Assembly (NCBI GenBank): GCA_947396885.1
Contig: OX377202.1
Location: forward strand, 25,730,001-25,794,000
DNA length: 64,000 nucleotides
Origin: Heligmosomoides polygyrus polygyrus
Lineage: Eukaryota > Nematoda > Chromadorea > Rhabditida > Heligmosomidae
Reading direction: 5' to 3'
Shown here: positions 22,916-33,296 of the stretch, in pieces
Layout of the letters: every line of letters begins with the position of its first letter
Numbering within the stretch: the stretch's first letter is position 1
Made by a program: the position numbers and the translations under genes
Notes under the pieces: model-generated
The model's database searches: none
Told to the model about the DNA's origin: nothing
Seen by the model: only the letters and a program-made list of their open reading frames with translations

Positions 22916-22977
22916 ATATTTTTGGCACTAGTTAAAAGTTCCGACTCCACCGGCAAGACTTCGGTCGAAAAGTTTTT

Positions 22978-23195
22978 TTTGCTGAAACTTTGTCTAGGGG
23001 GGTTATTTGGAGTGCTGATCACGAATCTGATATCCGTTTTTAACGATTCGGTCGGAGACCACCCATATCGTTAACATGGGTGGTCCAGGCAAGGTCACCA
23101 ATTTCGTTGAAACTTCGTCTAGGGGGTTATTTGGGGTGCTGAGCACGAATTTGACATCCGTTTTTCGTCTTACGCTGGAGTACGGTAGGTTACGG
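22978..23195 (+). repeat. R monomers 1 and 2
   Basis: Two direct copies of gaaactttgtctagggggg, ttatttggggtgctga, tcacgaatctgacatccg and tttttcgt. A small hairpin, ccacccat...atgggtgg, lies between them at 23061-23085. Confidence 0.75.
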
Positions 23196-23502
23196 TAAGG
23201 ATAAAAGGATAAAGGACGGCGTTACTCAATCCCTTCTGGGATGCGCCAGCGCATTCTACTTCTACGGGATGTCGTGGAGGCGACATGAATGCGTCTTTGG
23301 CCTTACAATGACTTGCGGTGGCCAGCCGATGAACAAGTCAGCGCTTTATCCTTCCCAGACGAGTCTGGTACCAATTCACCGACCCCGGAGGGATGGAAGG
23401 CTTGGTTGGCCTGGGCGGGAAATCCGAACCAGGAACCTGGTATCGGGTGCACGCGACAGTCGCGCCTCCTCCGACTGCGCCACACGCGCCCAGGTTACGG
23501 TA
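23187..23502 (-). mobile_element. SINE S1, best copy, with 11-bp target duplication
   Basis: aggttacggta occurs at 23187-23197 and 23492-23502, flanking the 294-bp body. On the minus strand the head has A box tggcgcagtcggagg (23468-23482) and B box ggttcggatttcc (23418-23430), 37 bp apart as in a tRNA. The 3' end is a short (tttatcc) repeat tail. This fits target-primed retrotransposition of a Pol III transcript. The copy has inserted between two R monomers. Confidence 0.9.
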
Positions 23503-23534
23503 GATACGGGTAACTAAGGCTGCCGAGGTCATAG

Positions 23535-23769
23535 TCACCAATTTTGCCCAAACTTCGTCTAGGGGGGTTATTTGGGGTGCTGATCATGAGTCTGGCATCC
23601 GTTTTTCGTTTTACGCTGCAATACGGTAGGTTACGGAAGGAACGGGTGACTAAGGTAATGGTCACCGATTTCGCCCAAACTCCGGCGAAAAACGAAAAAC
23701 GGATGTCAGGTTTATGATCGCCACCCCAAATAACCCTCCTAGGCGAAGTTTGGGCAAAATCGATTATTA
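23535..23769. repeat. R monomers 3 (plus) and 4 (inverted)
   Basis: cccaaacttcgtctaggggg and ttatttggggtgctga at 23550-23582, then the inverted set ggatgtcaggtttatgatcg and ccaaataaccctcctaggcg at 23700-23745. Confidence 0.75.
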
Positions 23770-25029
23770 TTAGGTTGGAAAAAAGTCTTTTCATTTTTTT
23801 CAAAGATTTATTACTTCACAACTACAAAGTCAAATCAATTGAGATAAACTCTATTTTGTTCTACTACACTTCTCCAAAGACTGGGTGATTTTCCAATTCC
23901 TCTCGCTTAAAAGACTGCAGTTCTGGAGTCGAACCATTGATAAATCCAATTTTTGAGGTCTTCATCCGTTCCAAAATATTTCTCTCCAATTTCTTGCTTG
24001 AGAGCACGGAAGAGATGGTAGTCGGTAGGGGCGAGATCAGGGCTATACGGTGGATGTGGCATTACCTCCCAGCCCATCCCCTTTATTGTTTCTCTTGTGA
24101 GTCTTGCAACACGTGGTTTTGCATCGTCATGCAGGATCATCACCTTCGACTTCTCCGGCCTGTTTTCTTGGAGAGTTGCGACGACTTTGTGGAGTTGGCC
24201 GCAGTATGTGACAGCAGCAAGTGTCTCTCCACTTCTGAGAGTTTGCCGATAAATCACTCCTCTGATATCCACCAAACACTCAAGAGAATCTTCCGTTCGT
24301 GAACATTGGGCTTGAGATCAGACTTAGGGCTCTCTCCCTTTTGTACCCATTGCCTTTTCCTCGGAAGTTGGCACACAGAACCCAGGACTCTTCGCCTGTC
24401 ACAATCCGCGGAAGAAACGATTTTCTTCCTTATCTGGACAGAAGAGAAGCAACGATGGAGAGCCGTCGACCTTTCTGAGTGTCTGACAGGGCATGTGGAA
24501 TCCAAGCTCCAAATTTCCATGAAAGCCAAGATTCTTCAGATGGATCCCCACTATCCTATGAGACACTTCGAGCTTCTCTGCCAGCTGACGTGTCGTCTGC
24601 CAACTATCGGTACGAAGAAGATGGTGTAGTTCACTGTCGTCCAATCCAGTTGGCCTTCCTGACCATGCTTTGCCCTCAGTGAATAATTTCCCTTTAAAGA
24701 CTTTCCGAACCACTCATAACAGGCGCGATGAGTAGTAGATCCCAAGCCATATATGTGGTTAATTTGGTCTGCTGCCTGACGTGCTGTGGATTCTTTAATG
24801 AATTCTTGAAGAATGCCGTGCTGAAAACGGCCATGAGGTAGATCTGGTATTGAGTTCGGAAGATTGTATGGATAACGAATTACAAGAAGAGTCTTAACCT
24901 GTGTCTGCGTGCGAACGGTAGACAAGTGTGATAGGATTACGAAATCAGCAATCAACATTGGCTAGTGCGTTTACAAGGGGAAGGGTAAAAAAAATTTCGA
25001 AGTGTGAAGAGACTTTTTTTTCAACCTAA
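23770..25029 (-). mobile_element. Full-length mariner (1260 bp) with TA duplication
   Basis: Ends ttaggttggaaaaaagtctt and aagagacttttttttcaacc + taa are inverted repeats flanked by TA (23768-23769 and 25030-25031). Length is normal for mariner. It has split an R monomer inside the 22924-25209 element. Confidence 0.93.
23907..24850 (-). pseudogene. Mariner transposase, frameshifted
   Basis: Reading on the minus strand across three frames: FKGKLFTEGKAWSGRPTGLD, QLAEKLEVSHRIVGIHLKN (HTH), VTGEESWVLC in place of the usual GDExW first-Asp motif, KILLSVWW, VIYRQTLRSGETL, KVMILHDDAKPRVARLTR (second Asp region) and PYSPDLAPTDYHLFRALKQE (third Asp). The C-terminus WIYQWFDSRT is typical. The frameshifts and the apparent D to E change make it inactive. 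Confidence 0.9.
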
Positions 25030-25150
25030 TATGACCTCGGCAGCCTTAGTTACCATTAGCTACCGTAATCTACCGTAATCGGCCGCAATTTCAAAAACGG
25101 ATGTCAGGTTCGTGATCAGCACTCCAAATAACCCCCCTAGACAAAGTTTC
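25030..25150 (-). repeat. R monomer 5 (inverted), part of the right TIR
   Basis: Contains gcagccttagttacc, ctaccgtaatc repeats, cggatgtcaggttcgtgatc and ccaaataacccccctagac. Confidence 0.75.
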
Positions 25151-25217
25151 AGCAAAAAAAAACTTTCGACCGAAGTCTTGCCGTGGAGTCGGAAGTTTTA
25201 ACTAGTGCCATATTTTT

Positions 25218-26381
25218 GATGACCTCGCAGTGGTATCCAATTCTGGGCTGACGCACAGAAGTGTGTCGGTAAGTCTGAGAAAATGCCAAATTTGCCTACT
25301 ATCGTTAAAATCGAAAATGCGTTCAATATCGATCAATGATCGATAATGATTATAATCCTTGTGCTTTTCGCTTGAGGTTAACGGTTTAGGATTCGAGGGA
25401 TGTATGGTGTTGCAGATGTTCCTGATAATTTATTGAACTATATTCCGTCGACCTATAATAAATGGGTGATAACTAGTAATCTTTTAGAATTAGAGATCTC
25501 CTGGACCGCAAACTTTTGATCGGTGATTTTAAATAATTCTGATATAGGTGAGTATTCATTTGCTTTATGTCAAATGTGACTAATAACTGAATACAAGTTA
25601 GCCTCACTGAGCCGCTTCGCCTCCTACCCTGTGTCTTCATGAGGCGCACACCAGTGAACCAAGTCGCTCACGCATGGTGAAATCAGGGTCCTCTGAAACT
25701 GCCAAGTGCTATACTACCCATCTTGTATCCAGAACCCTTTGGATGCTTTCGGATAAAAAACCCAACACAATTAGAAATGTGGTTTCATTGTACTATTCAA
25801 TCGTTTGCAGCCATAGTGTTAGGACGTGCTGGGCATTCTAGTTCAAAAAGGATGCGATTTCGTCTTCAAATATTGTGTACTGTGGTACTCAACTGTCGTA
25901 ACTCGGTCGGGAAGATCTCAGGAGTGTTGGAAGACCTCTAATATGGACAAGTCAGGCCTCGAAGGTCCGCAGGTGGACATAGAGACAGCTTCCGTTCATC
26001 CTTAGGCAGCTTGGAGTGTCGTTTGAGAAGCGATGCGTTGTCTGCTTGAAGCATGTGACCCAAGATTACCTCTCTCACTCCCAAAAAATCCCCTTCCCTT
26101 CCTAAAGTGCATCCTGAAGGCTTCAATGTAGCCTCCCAAACTTTTGCATGCCACCAGCCCTAATGCGCTGGCCGGTCTCAGCCACTGTAGATTTCGCAAG
26201 CCGTCATCGCGCTCGGAGACTCCCTCCTCGCGGCCACGAGCACGTGATTGACACGTGGACCAAGTCTGGAGACCATTCGCGCCCGCGTGCACGCTAACCG
26301 TCTGGGATCTCCCCTGCCGCGCTCGCAACCGCGGTCGCGGGGGCGAGTAGCCCCGCAACCTGCGGCAGAGGGTGATGATGT
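25218..26381. other. Interior of the giant foldback, no gene recognised
   Basis: No frame with recognisable motifs; short unsupported frames only. GC content rises sharply after about 26200. Confidence 0.4.
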
Positions 26382-27694
26382 CATCGAAAACCGATATTTT
26401 CGAACCGGGCCAATTTGGTTAAGATTCGATAGAGCTTTTCGTGCTGAATTGAACAGTGCTGCTACGAGTAGCGAATACCGTAATCTGGGCGAGTAAAACA
26501 ACATCGACCGTTATTGTGCTAAATTGCACATGCGGGCGTGTTCAGAGCGCAGTAGCTCCGTCAGGTTCGAGTCGTTTCGGCTGCAACTCGTGGGTCTTAT
26601 AGGCAGTAAAATGTTCTAGTAGTTTATCAAAAGACAGTAATGTAGCTTACGATAGGACAAAATTACAGCGCTGCGTAAATGCAGGTTAGCCTTGTGTGAC
26701 ACGATTTTTTTCCAAATTCAGTCGACCCCTGCGGAAAGACGCGGAGAGCTAGCATCTTACAAATTACGCAGGCTAGCAGAACGCTTAAGGTTCTTTACGA
26801 AAACGTGCTCACAGCTCCCTAGCTTATTAAATTGCCGTAGTACCAGCTGCCGTTTTAGAGCGGCGGACTTAGCGGTAGAAGTTTCCTGCCCTCTTACTCA
26901 CCCATATTTGGGTTTTCGATACCACCAATAACACCATTAGCTTCAACGCGAAAGGCTCTATCGAATGGTAACCAACTTGGCCCCATTCGGAAAAATCGAT
27001 TTTCGATGACGTCATCGTCCCTCTGCCGCGGCCTTGAGTGGCCTTGTCCTCGGTGCGAAACCGCCAAAAAATCGATTTTTCCAAAATCGCTCGTAATTGA
27101 TACCATTCGATAGTGCTTTTCATGCTGAACAGAAAAGTACCATTGCGAGTGTTGAATGCTCAAATCTTGGCGAGTAAGAGCGCAAGAAACTCTAACCGCT
27201 ATCTTTCGACGCTTTAAACTGGCAGCTGTGCCTAAAACAGTTTAGGCAGCTTAGGCGTTCTGAGCACGCCATCGTAAGGTATCTTAGGCGTCCTGTTAGC
27301 CCACGCATTTTAAGCGCGTTAGCTAGCTGCGTTTTCCCGCAGTGGTTCAGCGAAATCGGAAAAAATGCGTCACACAACCCGCATCTGCATCTTCGCATCT
27401 CTGCAACATTGCCTCTTCTTAAGCTACGCCACTTCTACTTTGGCGTGCTACTAGAACATTTTACTGCCTACAAGACCCACGAGTTGCAGCCGAAATGACT
27501 CGAACCTGACGGAGTTACTGCGCTCTGAACACGCCCGCATGTGCAATTTAGCACAATAACGGTCGATGTTCTCCCTGCTTTTACTCGCCCAGATTACGGT
27601 ATTCGCTACTCGTAGCAGCACTGTTCAATTCAGCACGAAAAGCTCTATCGAATCTTAACCAACTTGGCCCGGTTCGGAAATATCGGTTTTCAAT
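26382..27694. repeat. Inner inverted repeat of the giant foldback
   Basis: 26382-26625 is inverted at 27448-27694. Landmarks: cgatagagcttttcgtgctg, aattgaacagtgctgctacg, cgaccgttattgtgctaaat and ggctgcaactcgtgggtctt. Between the arms, 26693-26870 is a direct copy of 22060-22235 from the left TIR (gtcgacccctgcggaaagac, agaacgcttaaggttcttta). So the interior was built from TIR-type sequence. Confidence 0.75.
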
Positions 27695-28254
27695 GACATC
27701 ATCACCCTCTGCCGCGACCTACAGGGGCGCCCTCTTCTTCGCCGCGAATGTCAAAAAATCGATTTACCCAAAACTGGCCGAGATTGACACCGTTCGATAG
27801 AGCTCATCGAGCTGAACAGAACATTGTCATTGCAAGTGCCGAAAACTCAAAAATGGAAGGAATAAGGGCGGAAGAATCTTTACTGTTGCCGTCCGCCGCT
27901 CTAAAGCGGCAGCTGGTACTAAGGCAATTGAATAAGCTAGAGAGTTGTAAGCACGTTTTCGTAAAGAACCTTAAGCGTTCTGCTCGCCTGCATATTTGTA
28001 AGGTGCTAGCTCTCCGCGTCTTTCCGCAGGGGTCGACTGAATTTGGAAAAAATCGTGTCACACAAGCTTGACATGCCTAGCCTGCATTTTTGCAACACCG
28101 TAACTTTGTCGGTTCTTAGGCTACTTCGCTGTGCTTCGGCGAGCTGCTAGAGCTTTTTACTGACTACAAAATCCACAAGCTGCAGCCGGAAGGGTTCACA
28201 CATGACAGAGTTATCGCGCTCCAAACACGCCCGCGCGTGCAATTTGCGAGCGGT

Positions 28255-28865
28255 CGGCCCACTCGATTGATAGGTTCGATTCTATATGCATTGTTCACGG
28301 CGCACGTCAGATGCAAGCTGGACAGTCCTAGAGCAGCCTGCATAGGGCGGCTAAGGATTTCTGATAAAACTCCCTAAACGCGCACTCTACAAGCTGTCGC
28401 GCGCACTCGATTGATAGGTTCGATTCTATATGCATTGTTCACGGCGCACTCCAGATGCAAGCTGGACACTCCTAGAGCAATGCCTGAGTGGGAAGGCAGG
28501 CTAGGAATTTTCGTTAAAACTCCCCATGCGCTCACTGTTCAAGCTGTCGCTTGCTGTACAGGTTGTCGCTCCCACTCGATTGATTCTGCCGGGCCTATAT
28601 GCATTGTTCAGAGCGCGCGCCATGCCGACAGTTAGTTCCAAACAATAGGCCATACTCGTTCGAACGCATGGATAGGCTCCTTCCATCAGCCCATCAGCCT
28701 AACGTCACTCTGCGAGTGGTCGCGCCCACTCGATTGATTCTGCCAGCCTACATGCATTGTTCAGAGCGCGCGCCATGCCGGAAGTTAGTTCCAAACAGTA
28801 GGTCATGATCGTCCGAACGCATGGATAAGCTCCTTCATTCAGTCTAACGTCCAGAAGTTGAGGAT
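28255..28865 (-). repeat. Minisatellite in right arm of the giant foldback
   Basis: Mirror of the left-arm array: atgcattgttca at about 28287, 28431, 28599 and 28753, with cccactcgattgat next to each. The unit lengths and order differ somewhat from the left arm, so the arms have evolved separately. Confidence 0.8.
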
Positions 28866-29552
28866 GCCGCGCACTAACGCGACTTACCTCAGACGCGGCG
28901 CGTGGCGAGCGGAAAACTGCGCTCTACGGCGCCCTTTTGCGCCGCTTCTCATCTTTTGCGCCGCTTGTGCTTGTTGGACGCAGCGGCATGTCCGGTACTG
29001 TATCTGCATGCTCAGGATTAGCAGATACATTATAATCACCAAAACTAGTACTCAGAATTCATTCTGGGATTTAAGATGATAACTGGATAACTGATTAGTC
29101 ATGGTAACTTCACACTTTCGTAGGAATATTCAGTCTGTGCCAGCCTAGAAACTCCCTGATATGAAGGTCTCTTAGCTGGACAGTTCCTAGATGGTTCCCG
29201 AAGTAATAGAATTGTTTCAGAAATGAATAAATCACCATAGTAAATCAAAACAACAGCTTGTGCTAGATATTCGTGATGCTTCATTAAAAAATGAATAGCA
29301 TAACTCAATATGGATGAATACCATACCTAATGAAATTAAAAATTGAAATTTGCACCTCTGATCAGGAATACTGATGTAACCTTGGAGCTAACTGTGTGCA
29401 ACAGAAAACTAGTATTGAAATGTGCCCAGTTCCTTTTCCGCCTTCCGGTCAAAAAACACGCGGAACACGGAACGGAATGAAAGAGATCAAAATGGCCGGG
29501 AACCGGAATTCGGAGAGCGGAAACGGAAATTTCGCACATCCCTACTTATAAG

Positions 29553-30047
29553 CTTAATCTATATCGCTGACACCATAAATAAACTACATTTCTTGTGTTT
29601 TTGGACTCACACTTTTCAGAGTCTTCTGTTCTGTCGGAAGCCTTCCTTCATCTTCCGCTGATATGTTTCGCGGAGTTGTTAAGCCTTCATCATTCACTCC
29701 AGCCTTCGGAAAAATTTTGTTGCTTACAGACAGCTCTTCAGACGCTTTGGATATTCTTATATTCTGAAATTAAACTAATTCTAGATCTGGATTCGAAAAC
29801 GTACAGTTCTCTTTAATCTGTCTCTTTTACTATTAAACTGTCCCAAAATTAATCTTCCTTTCGAGGTATGTAAAAATAGATATGTGTTTTACCTTAATTC
29901 ATTCCATATCAGGGAAAGCCACACATACAGTTCGGAAGTTTTTTTTCAGCTCTTTCGAAACATATGTGGATGCTACTCCACTGCTTCTAGCCGACCTTTT
30001 CCAGGGCTCTGTAAAATCATGAACCGACGCAACTATTGAGTCATCGT
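29553..30047. other. No feature recognised
   Basis: AT-rich sequence right of the nested stack; nothing recognised. Confidence 0.35.
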
Positions 30048-30860
30048 GCTCTACGAATTTAAACTGGGACATTCTGCGGTAGACGCATCCGGTAACCTTG
30101 GCAGTATCTTGGGACGTACTTCTCTTGCAAACGAAGGGCGATGCGCTGCTTCCAAGAATTTCTCGCGATTTTGATCTCGAAGAAAAAGCGGGTGGCGGGC
30201 GCAGGTTGTCGCTTGAGGATGAAGTTTTGAGGAAAAGCGTCGAAGGGAATCCGAGGCCAACACACTTACGTTAGCAGAAAATCGGCAAGGTGAAGAAGAT
30301 GCAGAAGTGGGTGCCTCATGGGCTGACCCAGGAGCAGGGTCTGGCACGTTTCGACATTTGCTTCAACCTGCTAGTTCGCTTTAAAAATTCGTCTTTGTGC
30401 CCGTATTACAACTGTAGATGAAAAATGGGTCCTTTACGATAAAAGGAAGCGGGATTTGTCTGGGTAGATAAGGATGCTCCTCCAACATCCTTTCCTAAAC
30501 CCGATCTTCACTCTAAGAAGGTTATGCTTGCTTTGTAGTGTTGTTGTAAAAGAGTAATCCATTGCACATTTTTACAACCTAGTCAGGCAGTCACAGTAGG
30601 GTCTTACAACTGTGATTTAGACGAAATGTACGAGAAGTTGGAAACATTGTGGCCGTCAGTGGTGAATGGAGGAGAAGGGCCGCTCCTGTTGCACTCGGCG
30701 AAAATTGACCCATCTATGTATCGAAGTTCTCCCTCACCCGCCATATTCTCCCAACCTTTCTCCCACTGTTTATCGCTTTTTCCGTGCTCTTGATTCTCAT
30801 TTGTGTCAGGAACAATTCAGTAATTTGGTCAATACTGAATGTGTCCTCCTTGATTTCGAT
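30048..30860 (+). pseudogene. Decayed mariner on the plus strand
   Basis: Frames in order read VLYEFKLGHSAVDASGNLGS, KIGKVKKMQKWVPHGLTQEQ, VDEKWVLYDKRKRD (first Asp motif), WVDKDAPPTSFPKPDLHSKK, VMLALWC and HPPYSPNLSPTVYRFFRALD. In the third-Asp motif TDYHFF has become TVYRFF. Stops and shifts occur throughout. The first-Asp motif survives, the other two are lost. Different subfamily from the 23770 copy. TIRs were not found. Confidence 0.88.
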
Positions 30861-31500
30861 AACTTCTGTGGTCTCAGTTTTTATTGTAAAGAAATAGGTT
30901 CATGGTCATTTCGTTGGCAAATGTACATGGATTCTGGAGGTTTTGACTTCGATTAATAATGTTGTGTATAAGCTGAGTCAGACCAGTTTGAAGTGAGCGA
31001 TCCGTTTCATCGATTAATTTTGCCACATGATGATATTTATAGCTTAGCGTTTTGTAGTATATGCGCAGTTTATACTTTTGTGTTCTAAGTCTTCTATCTC
31101 TGATATGTATTTTTGATTTCTGAATGCATCGCGGCCGCGTGTTTACTCGAACTCGAGGGTGGGAGAGGGTCATAACGGGTGATATGCAGTCCGTAGGCAT
31201 AAAATCTTGAAAGGATATTCGCAAGAGGCACAGAACTGTGAAGACAAGAGTGCCTGCAATGGTCTGCCGTCGACAGGTGATCCAATAAACTTGACTGTTT
31301 TCGAGCTCCATGCGCACGTACTACTTAATGCAACGAGAAATTTGTAGCTCCATCCATAGGTGGGGTGCCTATTTAACGGTTAATTAACGACTTATCAGGT
31401 TAACGGCATTTTCCATTGAAGTCTATCTTAACGAATTAGTCTCCTCAGATCCCCATTTCAACGCAAATATTATACTATGAAGGATGAAGGACGAGCTCCA
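30861..31500. other. No supported gene
   Basis: A 147-codon minus frame (30874-31317) is open, but I recognise no motif and no repeat partner. It overlaps a second open frame in another phase; coding status is doubtful. Confidence 0.35.
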
Positions 31501-31718
31501 AATTTCCTTTTGGTATCTGTTATGTGCTCTACTTCTTCGGGATGTCGTCAAGGCGATTGAACGCGGATTTGGCCATATAATGAACAAGTCAGCGCTTTAT
31601 TCTTCCCGATAAAGCCTGGTACCAATTCACGGACACCCGAGGGATGAAGGCTTGGTTCTGGCCGGGAAATCCGAACCAGGAACAAGGTATCAGGTGCACG
31701 CGGCAACCGGCATCGACT
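31501..31718 (-). mobile_element. SINE S1 copy
   Basis: Contains gtgctctacttcttcgggat, gtcgtcaaggcga, atgaacaagtcagcgcttta, ctggtaccaattcacgga, gaaggcttggttctgg and ggaaatccgaacc (reverse B box). The A box is degraded. Confidence 0.8.
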
Positions 31719-31734
31719 ACACAGGGCATACTAC

Positions 31735-31800
31735 AGTGCCCTCCCGTTATAATGCCTCCGGATAAGACGCGACTCTCGATATAACGTAGACTTCCTCTGG
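31735..31800. repeat. Short dispersed repeat with ttataacg/gcgac words
   Basis: ccctcccgttataatgcctc and gacgcgactctcgatataac also occur in variant form at 33765-33835 and 34705-34790. Confidence 0.4.
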
Positions 31801-31844
31801 CCCCGGCCAGCTTACCTTTATGCCAACACAAACCAACTCCGCCT

Positions 31845-33296
31845 AAGGCCTATGTTATACTTCGGCGACACGTCGCCGACGTCGGCGACGATATGCTGTA
31901 GGGGCTGCTACGCACTGCGTAGCAGCCCGCACATCACAGCATCGCCGGCGACGTCGCCGAGAGCTCCGCAGGGGGTGTTATACTTCCGCCGCCGACGTCG
32001 CCGACGTCGCCACAGACTGGCCGACGACGTCAGCGTCGCCGACGTCGCCGTTCTTCGTTCCCGGAACTGCCATCATCACCACTGTACTTCGAATTACGAA
32101 ATCGAGAAATGCAAAAGACACGGTCTGCCAACACAAAAAGCACAATTCATTAGAACACTGAGTGTTTGGGAGGGAGTGGGACCCTAAACCTTAGCTCCCC
32201 TTCAATTTGTCACTTTTCCTTTTTGTGTCCTTCTCAGCCGTTCTGTTCGCATTTTCTATGCCTATTTGCTTCCTTGTAGAGCAAATAGGCCTAGAAAAAA
32301 TGGAACTGTGTAGAAAATAAGTAGTGTTTCCTCGCTTTCTCAAATGGTAATGCAAACCTCTGCGAAGAGCTTTTTCGAGATAAAATTCTTACTAATTAAG
32401 AGTTAAATTTTCCTTTGAACTTCGGGAATTCCCCGTAAATTTAAGTTTAATGCGATTTAGCGAAAAAGGTCTTTGCTAAACCGACGCTTTTTTGACGTAT
32501 GATCGGGATAGACTGCGCCATGCACTCATCTGTTATTTTGCATTTTACAATCTATTGATAGTGTTTCGCTTGAATACCTCCTATAATCTCTTTACATAGT
32601 GACCGTATCGATTGATTTGTGCTTGTTTTAAAGTTTAAAACCTAAAAACACGCTATGCCTTGCGAAAAATACAGGGTATCCTAAAAGTACAGGTACTTTT
32701 GAATGGTTCTAAAATTTTTCTTAGGACAGTTGTTTCCCTGAGCATCATGTTTATATCTTCGTTATCATAGTAGTGAAACTAACATTGCTGCTAGCGAAAC
32801 CTTTGAACACTTATCCATCCTCTAAAAGCCAAATTTGGTTAGTAAGAGAAAATTCGGCAGATCAACAATGGTTGAGCAGACTACCGTACATACAGAACAA
32901 AAAATCACCATCAAGTCTTGAAGCATTAAGAAGAATTAAGAATTAAAATTTCTTTTGAAGATTAAGAAAAGCTCAAAATGTATGCAAATTCGAGTCAGAT
33001 GTGATCACTTAGCCTTTCTATGGGCAGACTGGTTACCAAATGATGACATTGAAAACCCGCTCCGAAAACCCGCTGCCAAAAATGCGCTTCGATGCTCTCC
33101 TGTCAACGTCGTCCCCGACGCCGCCACAGAATTTGTTGACGACGTCGCCGACGTCGACCACGCGTCTGTGGCGACGTCGGCGACCTCTGTGGCGACGTCG
33201 GCGACCTCTGTGGCGACGTCGGCGACGTCGGTGACGGGCTGTCGGTGACGGGTCGCAGCGTCGGCGACGCGTCGCCGAAGTATAACATAAGCCTAA
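31845..33296. mobile_element. GC-rich TIR element, family G1 (long copy)
   Basis: Left end aaggcctatgttatacttcg followed by gcgacacgtcgccgacgtcg. The right end is the complement: gtcggcgacgcgtcgccgaa, then gtataacataagcctaa. Same ends as 9449-9806. The arms are packed with gtcgccgac words. The 1.1 kb middle is AT-richer and holds acagggtatcctaaaagtac-type sequence near 32675, but no transposase frame. Confidence 0.7.
33168..33234 (+). repeat. 21-bp tandem repeat
   Basis: tctgtggcgacgtcggcgacc repeats three times in the right part of the G1 element, in frame as a VATSATS peptide pattern that I regard as incidental. Confidence 0.8.

Larger units (their letters stand above)
22916..25217. mobile_element. 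2.3 kb TIR element with 8-bp duplication, nested in the giant foldback
   Basis: atattttt flanks both sides (22916-22923 and 25210-25217). The element proper is 22924-25209 with about 118-bp TIRs beginning ggcactagttaaaa. The TIRs run through ttccgactcca, gcaagacttcggtcgaaa and ctttgtctaggggggttatt. The interior consists of R monomers in both orientations plus two later insertions. No transposase of its own is seen. The 8-bp duplication fits hAT or P superfamilies; the terminal sequence alone does not decide. Confidence 0.85.
21143..29000. mobile_element. Giant foldback element (7.86 kb) with about 1.3 kb TIRs, TA duplication
   Basis: Left end cagtaccggacatgccgctg and right end its exact complement cagcggcatgtccggtactg, each flanked by TA. 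The left arm 21143 to about 22412 is inverted at about 27700-29000 with high identity. Even frames mirror: 22053-22493 minus and 27748-28071 plus encode nearly the same residues (LTPFDRAHRAEQNIVIASAE), a shadow of the repeat and not a gene. No transposase is visible. It interrupts the hAT-like element and is itself interrupted at 22924-25209. Confidence 0.85.
20536..29552. mobile_element. hAT-like element with 8-bp target duplication, host of nested insertions
   Basis: The 8-bp cttataag directly precedes cagggatgtgcggaag (from 20544) and directly follows ttcgcacatcccta (ending 29544). The TIR cagggatgtgcg / tagggatgtgcg and an 8-bp duplication fit the hAT superfamily. The duplication is itself a palindrome. 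Both ends continue into ggaacgg, ccggaat and gcggaaacggaaat words (20575-20650 and 29430-29530). Without the inner element about 1.14 kb remains, with no transposase frame, so this is a non-autonomous copy. Confidence 0.85.
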
